This document shows, piece by piece, positions 59,129 through 64,000 of a stretch of DNA of 64,000 nucleotides. The DNA is from Trichomonas vaginalis G3. Lineage: Eukaryota > Parabasalia > Trichomonadida > Trichomonadidae. The notes under the pieces were generated by a model. It saw only the letters and a program-made list of their open reading frames with translations, was not told the DNA's origin and searched no databases. Location of the stretch: NCBI RefSeq assembly GCF_026262505.1, contig NC_067204.1, positions 13,720,522 to 13,784,521 of the forward strand, in the 5' to 3' direction. Both the position numbers and the translations under genes were made by a program. Every line of letters starts with the position of its first letter. Position 1 is the first letter of the stretch.

Positions 59129-59574
59129 ATGTCTAGCGATTTCGCCATCTATATTCGAGACAAGCTTTTCGACAGCAAAACATCTGTAGACCATAAAATC
59201 TTACATAGTGTAAACAAGAAAGGTGAATTTGTTCTAAAGTTCTGTTTCTGGGAATATGACAAGAACCATAAAACATTAAGCAGAGCAGTCTTAAAATTTG
59301 TCAATGACAGACTTGTTGACAGAGATGACGCCTCTTGGAGAGATGAAGTCCAACAAAACTTCTTAGAATGCAAAGAAGACACATGCGCTGTTCTTGAAGA
59401 TGAAATAGAAAACAGAATAGAAGAGCTATTAAAGGACAAAGAACTTTTACAAAAATATGGTTCTGAGAAGTTTGACATAACTCCACCAGAAAAGAAGAAG
59501 AGAGAAAAGAAAGAAAAGAAAGTAGAAGAAGAGAAGAAAGAACCTGAGCCAGAGAAAAGAAATTTGACATGTAA
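59129..59574 (+). pseudogene. Lys/Glu-rich-tailed protein of P2
   Basis: Counterpart of 16555-17001: identical over the first 120 or so residues (MSSDFAIYIRDKLFDSKTSV, FVLKFCFWEYDKN), then the Lys/Glu/Pro tail. The reading frame does not end at the same place as in P1, so one break near the end is likely. Confidence 0.5.
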
Positions 59575-59590
59575 AAATAAAATTTTATTT

Positions 59591-60009
59591 TTAGAACATT
59601 TCTGGGTCAATGTCAATGTTCTCTTCCTCTTTAGGAGCAAACACCGGCTTAGACTCTAAAATCTTTTTACCCAATTTACCTTGAACTTCAACTATCTTAG
59701 ACTCATAATATTCATAGTCGTCTGCTTTCTTTGGTTCATAAGGTATAACAAGTTTGTATGCTTTGCCTTCTTTAAGGTTTGAAAACCTTCTGTCAAAACT
59801 TTCTTTGACTGTTAACAAACCTTCTATGTCTAAGTCTTCAAATTTCGCACCATTTTTAGTCACAATAGCAAACTTAACGGTTCGATGTTCCAAACTTTGT
59901 CAAATGTAGACTTTTCAAAATGGTAGAAGTAAACATTCAAATATGTGAATGGGTCTAGTTCTTCTTTAAGTCCTGACATGTACTTGTTTACTGAGATGAA
60001 TTTCGTCAT
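59591..60009 (-). pseudogene. Hypothetical protein of about 139 aa, P2 copy, broken
   Basis: Counterpart of 16120-16538 with the same start (MTKFISVNKYMSGLKEELD) and acidic end. About one break is present. Confidence 0.45.
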
Positions 60010-60046
60010 CTTTTCTATCGGATAAAAAAAATATTTTTTTTTAAAT

Positions 60047-61281
60047 TTACTCAGAAAAATTTTTCTTTGTATATACACCATTCTGTACGTCTAAAAGACT
60101 TTTGACATTTGCCAAGAATGTTCGTTTAGACGCTGTCATATAACCATACTCTTGACAATACTGTTTATACGAATCGTACAATGACCTTTCATCTAAACAC
60201 TCAAAGTCAGTTTCATCTATGAACAGTTCATATACACTCTTGTTTGCTTCTAACAATGTTTGTCTCTCTTCGGTATGTGGAATTTGTCTTGGATTGAACT
60301 TAGAAATATCTAATGTCATGAAATATGAGAACAAGTGGTTGTAAAAGTCAGATGTCAAAGTTTCTGCTAAGTCGTCAAAATATTCTGTATCTTGCATATG
60401 AGAATCTGACGTTCTGACAACTACATATCTTCTGTCAGAACTTTCTAACTTCATCGGAACAGCATTGTTTGAAACCATGACGAAGTTTGCAACATTTTCA
60501 CAAACTCTTTGGTCTTTATATTTTCTTTCAACAACTCCAACTTTGTCTGTTATAAGACTCTTCAAAGCATCTGAGTTCAAAACTTTTGTTGTATCTATAC
60601 TTTGAAGTTCGTTACATACTATAAGTTTCATATTCTCTATTGAAGAGTTAAATTTACCGCAGATGTTTTCTAAGTTTGTCATATTAGGGTTCGAATAGCC
60701 CTCTAACAGTTTGCATAAGATATCTGTAAAGAAAGTGTTCTTACCAGTTCCTTGTTTTCCAATTATGATGAGAGCAGTTTCATTTTTAGCACTTGGATGT
60801 TGTAAGATGTTTGCAAACCAACATAAGATATACTCATAGACTCTTTCGTTTCCATTGCATATAATTTCTTTGACATGGTCTAACCAAGCTTCTATAACAT
60901 TTTCTTTCCATTCTACTTGTTCGTATTTATATCCAGTGAAGATAGAATAGAAGTTTGGAGAAGGTGTATAAACTTTATACCACGAACTGAAAAATCTTCT
61001 AACTTTGACAATAAGATATCCCAAGCATCTAACATCTTCATACCAACTTGTACGACTTTTATTTTCTTAAGTTTCTGTCTACATTCTTGTTCTGAAACTA
61101 TTGTTGCTCTTGGTTTGTTAAAGACAACATCCCATTCTTTCATGACATAACATTCTGGGGCAGAGTCGACATAAATGACTAAACGTTTCAAATTCTCGAC
61201 TGCTTTGTTATAGTCTCTAAATGGACACATATTTCTGAAGGCTTGGAAGTCATAAAAATCTGAAACATCTATTCTGTACAT
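60047..61281 (-). pseudogene. SF3 (D5-like) helicase of P2, broken
   Basis: Counterpart of 14848-16081. Walker A IIIGKQGTGKNTF, Walker B MKLIVCNELQS and motif C NFVMVSNNAVP lie in one long frame of 325 codons together with the C-terminal region. The N-terminus (MYRIDVSDFYDFQAFRNMCP) is in a separate frame. About one break is present. Confidence 0.75.
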
Positions 61282-61310
61282 TTTTATAAAAATAAAAAAA
61301 AATATTTTTT

Positions 61311-62099
61311 TTATTCTTGACTTTGTTGTTGCATTTGTTGTTCTTGAGCTATTTGTTGTTGAAGTTGTTCTTGTAGTACAATACTTTCACCAGTTGCATC
61401 TTCCAATTCGAAACTTTCTGCCGTCATTGACAAATACATAGGACATAAAAGTTTTACAGGAACAAAGTTTGCGTCAACTAAGGTTAAGTTTATGTTTGCT
61501 AAAGTGTTTGAGTTTACTAAAGCTGAAAACTCTGCATTCGAATGAACAATAGGCAAACCAGCAGAGAATGTGTTGTTTATACGCATGAGTATCTTTTGGT
61601 CATAGTAGTTTCTGTCGACATTCGAATAGCACTTTGAACCTAAGTTTGAAACAATATATAAAATAGGTGTACTTAAAGTCAATGGAACAGATAGACCTTG
61701 TATGACACCTTTTCCTGTTATAGGAAACTGTTGGTAGTAAAAACCAGATATAAGTTTTGTATTATAGCTCATATCGTTTATACTAAACTCAGTCGGACAT
61801 CCAAACATAATGAAACCTGCTCTAGTTGCAGCACATGTTACATCCGTCCTTAAAGTATTAAATAAGTCAACAAAACCTGTTGGTGGTATATCTGAGTAAG
61901 TATCTTCAAAGAAGTATTTTTTACCATTCACAACAACAAAGTCTTCTGGTGTCAAAAGAGCAAAACAGGCTTTAGTCGTCATTGTGTTTAAGGTTAGTTT
62001 ACAATATCGTCCTTGAGGACTTTGTAAGTTTGTTGTTATAGAATTATATGACTCAGGGTTTTTAGTCGTAATAGTATAAACCACTATGTCTTCTGCCAT
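61311..62099 (-). CDS. Candidate minor capsid (penton) protein, 262 aa
   Basis: Whole counterpart of 14013-14817. N-terminal MAEDIVVYTITTKNPESYNS, then alternating strands and turns through residue about 225 (KKYFFEDTYSDIPPTGFVD, ISGFYYQQFPITGKG, LYIVSNLGSKCYSN, NINLTLVDANFVPVKLLCP), then a Gln-rich tail slightly shorter than in P1. The size, beta-rich body and place beside the 193-aa and capsid genes fit a penton protein of the single jelly-roll type; direct proof is lacking. Confidence 0.55.
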   Translation of the reverse strand: MAEDIVVYTITTKNPESYNSITTNLQSPQGRYCKLTLNTMTTKACFALLTPEDFVVVNGKKYFFEDTYSDIPPTGFVDLFNTLRTDVTCAATRAGFIMFGCPTEFSINDMSYNTKLISGFYYQQFPITGKGVIQGLSVPLTLSTPILYIVSNLGSKCYSNVDRNYYDQKILMRINNTFSAGLPIVHSNAEFSALVNSNTLANINLTLVDANFVPVKLLCPMYLSMTAESFELEDATGESIVLQEQLQQQIAQEQQMQQQSQE

Positions 62100-62103
62100 T
62101 TAC

Positions 62104-62685
62104 TTAGCAACTAAATTTTAATGAAATGTTGTGGTCGTCAAATATTTTTATAACGTCTGGGAAACTATATTTTAAGTTCAACGTCTCACCTCCTTTCATA
62201 ACGTATATCTTGTCAATGACATTATATGAAACACCACAGCAAGCAATGTCGGGTTCTATTTCTTTGATGTTTATATCGTCTGCCTCTGTCAAAAGTTTCA
62301 ATAGTTCTTTCAAAACTTCATGAGGTGCAATGACATATGAGTTCACTTTTACAGGGTTGTGTTCGACCAAGTTTAACATTATACCTAAAGCTTGACAAAT
62401 CTTCTCCTGAGTTTTAAGTTTGTCTTTAAGTTGTTGGTAGTCGTTTCGAATATCTGCAACAGAACTTAACTCTCTGCTAACTTCAGGGTATGTTGGTTGT
62501 TCTTTTACAGGAACTATTGTTATACCATCTTCGTCTTCGTATGGTTTCCCCACTTCAACATCTCTTTCTTTGACATTGACAACAACACTTTGACTGTTTG
62601 TTTGAGTTGGTGAATTTAACTTCACATCTGCCACCGCCATTAAACCTTTTGAAACACTTACGCTTCTATTTTTCGGAAATGACAT
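62104..62685 (-). CDS. Conserved Polinton protein, 193 aa, P2 copy
   Basis: Counterpart of 13427-14008, ATG at 62685 (MSFPKNRSVSVSKGL). Polar N-terminus, coiled stretch, and the C-terminal half with ACCG and KIYV that aligns with the 113-aa protein of element A. The frame is whole and ends five bases before the candidate penton gene. Confidence 0.65.
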   Translation of the reverse strand: MSFPKNRSVSVSKGLMAVADVKLNSPTQTNSQSVVVNVKERDVEVGKPYEDEDGITIVPVKEQPTYPEVSRELSSVADIRNDYQQLKDKLKTQEKICQALGIMLNLVEHNPVKVNSYVIAPHEVLKELLKLLTEADDINIKEIEPDIACCGVSYNVIDKIYVMKGGETLNLKYSFPDVIKIFDDHNISLKFSC

Positions 62686-62703
62686 TTTACTTAGAATAAA
62701 AAG
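62686..62703. promoter_or_regulatory. 18-bp divergent gap, P2 copy
   Basis: TTTACTTAGAATAAAAAG between the 193-aa and 139-aa genes; reverse complement of 13409-13426 without change. Confidence 0.45.
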
Positions 62704-63123
62704 ATGGACGTATTTGAGTATCTCTTCGAATTGAAGCAGAACAAAGTTTACACACACAAACAATACAAGTTCATTGACAGAATAGTTCTTTACACAAACA
62801 ATGGAAAATGTTATAGAATAGCAGTCTTTGCTGAACCAAAATATTTTCATAAAGCAAAGAAAGTTGGTATAACCGAAATGGTGAAAGTTCTTGAAGCAGA
62901 CAAAAATATAACAACAAAACTGACCGATATTTCTAAAGGAAAGTTTATCTTACAATTTTATGTCAAAACTGGCGTACTGTCAATATTTGACGGAGAGAAG
63001 TCAGTTCAAGAACAACTTACTGACCTGCTGCCAAAATCTGCTCGATGGAAGCTGTCGTTATGCCAATCTGAGGAGCCCCAGCAGGTTTCATCGAACGAAT
63101 CTTCAAAAGAGCATCTTCCGTGA
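62704..63123 (+). CDS. Conserved 139-aa protein, P2 copy
   Basis: Counterpart of 12989-13408, same length, with scattered substitutions (for example a Pro for Leu near the end). The last 36 codons overlap the antisense 3' end of the capsid gene, as in P1, so both frames have been kept open over this overlap. Confidence 0.65.
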   Translation: MDVFEYLFELKQNKVYTHKQYKFIDRIVLYTNNGKCYRIAVFAEPKYFHKAKKVGITEMVKVLEADKNITTKLTDISKGKFILQFYVKTGVLSIFDGEKSVQEQLTDLLPKSARWKLSLCQSEEPQQVSSNESSKEHLP

Positions 63124-64000
63124 AAAGTGCTATTGGTTTTGTAAACTTCTTTGCTTTCAATTCATCTGGACCGTCTCTGTCACCAGTATATTGTATTTGA
63201 ACTGTACCAACAGTTGAAATACCACCCATAAAGTCTTCTGAGTCAGCAAATGGAATGCCAAGCCAAAAGTTTGAACGGTCTCTATTTGTATATTGAGTTT
63301 TTTGACCTCCTGTATGAGTCCATACTTTCACATATGGCATAATAGAACTTTGCATTTCAGGGTTAATGGTTGTTGTGAAGTTGTTGTTAAAGTTCATAGC
63401 ATCTAATGTCAAGTTGTATGACCTCATATCTTCAACTGTAGAATATTCTTCTCTTGGATAATATTTGCCATCTATGTTTATATGATATTTAATACCGGGG
63501 TTGTAGAAACAAGAATAGTCATTTATAGTTCGTCTGAACAGTACAAACATAGTATCTGCATGTTTCATTGCAGTTGTTAAAGCAATATCTGTTCTTGCAC
63601 CTGGGTCAGCACTTTGGTTTCCAACTTCACCTGCAAAGTCTTTGACAGATATTTGGTGTATAGGGAACATAAGTGGAACTGCAATATATTTGGCAGCTAA
63701 AGCATTTGAAATATCTGGGTCCAACATATAGACTGCAAGTCTGCTTTCTATTCTCTTGCATTCAAATTTTTCGCATGTGAACTTAACTGGGTCCCAAGCA
63801 GTTCCAGCAGCATTGAAATAATAGTTTACTTCAGTGTTGAGTTTGAGAAACCAAAGTCTAAGTCAACTTTGTCTTTGCAAAAGTCGGCGAATGACGTTTG
63901 ATTTGCTCCCTTTACGTCTGTAAGAGTGAATGGGTCTTGTGTTGGTGCAATGACTAAGTTATTTTTGCTTGGAGTAAGTTCGATAGAAATTTTTCCTGCC
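63017..64000 (-). CDS. Major capsid protein of P2, partial at window edge
   Basis: The frame is open from its stop at 63017 to the right edge (about 328 codons visible) and corresponds to the last three fifths of the P1 gene. It shows KISIELTPSKNNLVIAPTQD, a DLDFGFSNF segment, ESRLAVYMLDPDIS, and the conserved end AGAPQIGITTASIEQILAAG. Beta-rich texture and size fit a double jelly-roll capsid protein. The start lies beyond the window. Confidence 0.65.

Larger units (their letters stand above)
44028..64000. mobile_element. Polinton P2, partial at window edge, broken
   Basis: It starts with an A-run and GGTAGTGGGG, the same terminal repeat as P1, and runs past the right edge. Gene order is that of P1 reversed: the integrase end is at the left and the capsid end at the right. 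It keeps several genes P1 lacks (methylase, tail-fibre-like protein, small membrane protein, MSV199-type protein). PolB, the tail-fibre-like, 286-aa, 298-aa, KilA-N/GIY-YIG and candidate penton genes look whole; about ten breaks affect the others. Very close sequence to P1 suggests a young copy of the same subfamily. The target duplication cannot be checked. Confidence 0.85.

Overview
The window reads as genome of an AT-rich protist, most likely a parabasalid of the Trichomonas vaginalis kind. The reasons are several Maverick/Polinton elements packed together, each with a protein-primed B-family DNA polymerase, retroviral-type integrase, packaging ATPase, capsid genes and KilA-N proteins, a pogo-like DDE transposon between them, and genes without visible introns. 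The organism is an inference; no rRNA or tRNA is present.

Layout. (1) 1-6050: part of a Polinton-like element (element A) of a divergent lineage, with compact overlapping genes, a packaging ATPase, a candidate capsid gene and two small basic protein VI-like genes. (2) 6738-41832: a DDE transposon (transposon B) with 355-bp terminal inverted repeats and a TA target duplication. Its own length is only about 4.55 kb, because two other elements sit inside its transposase gene: a full-length 24.95-kb Polinton (P1, 7586-32535, 6-bp target duplication TTAATA) and a 5.57-kb element (element C, 34860-40428, 16-bp flanking direct repeats) made almost wholly of a 250-bp satellite whose unit folds into four hairpins. 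(3) 41876-42877: one host-like gene of unknown function. (4) 44028 to the right edge: a second Polinton (P2) of the same subfamily as P1, in inverted orientation and cut by the window.

P1 and P2 are largely collinear when one is reversed. From the integrase end: terminal repeat with a small ORF, (P2 only: a DNA adenine methylase, a small membrane protein, a 120-aa protein, a protein VI-like peptide, a phage tail-fibre-like protein), integrase, protein VI-like gene, 50-aa gene, acidic-tailed protein, PolB, HNH endonuclease, a 286-aa protein, a 298-aa protein, KilA-N/GIY-YIG proteins, a 22-bp hairpin array, ATPase, a Lys/Glu-rich protein, SF3 helicase, candidate penton, a 193-aa protein, a 139-aa protein, major capsid, and in P1 a long coiled-coil protein. 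In P1 the terminal segment beyond the front of the integrase is occupied by a 4.5-kb minisatellite. Both copies are degraded: P1 carries well over a dozen breaks, P2 about ten within the window. They are treated as fossils, though their similarity suggests recent spread.

The genes fall into replication (PolB, SF3 helicase), integration (integrase), virion assembly (ATPase, capsid proteins, protein VI-like peptides) and mobile or regulatory accessories (KilA-N, GIY-YIG, HNH, methylase). Spacers between accessory genes hold shuffled short repeats and hairpins shared between P1 and P2. Divergent gene pairs are separated by only 16-18 bp that share a TTTTATYCTA-like motif.
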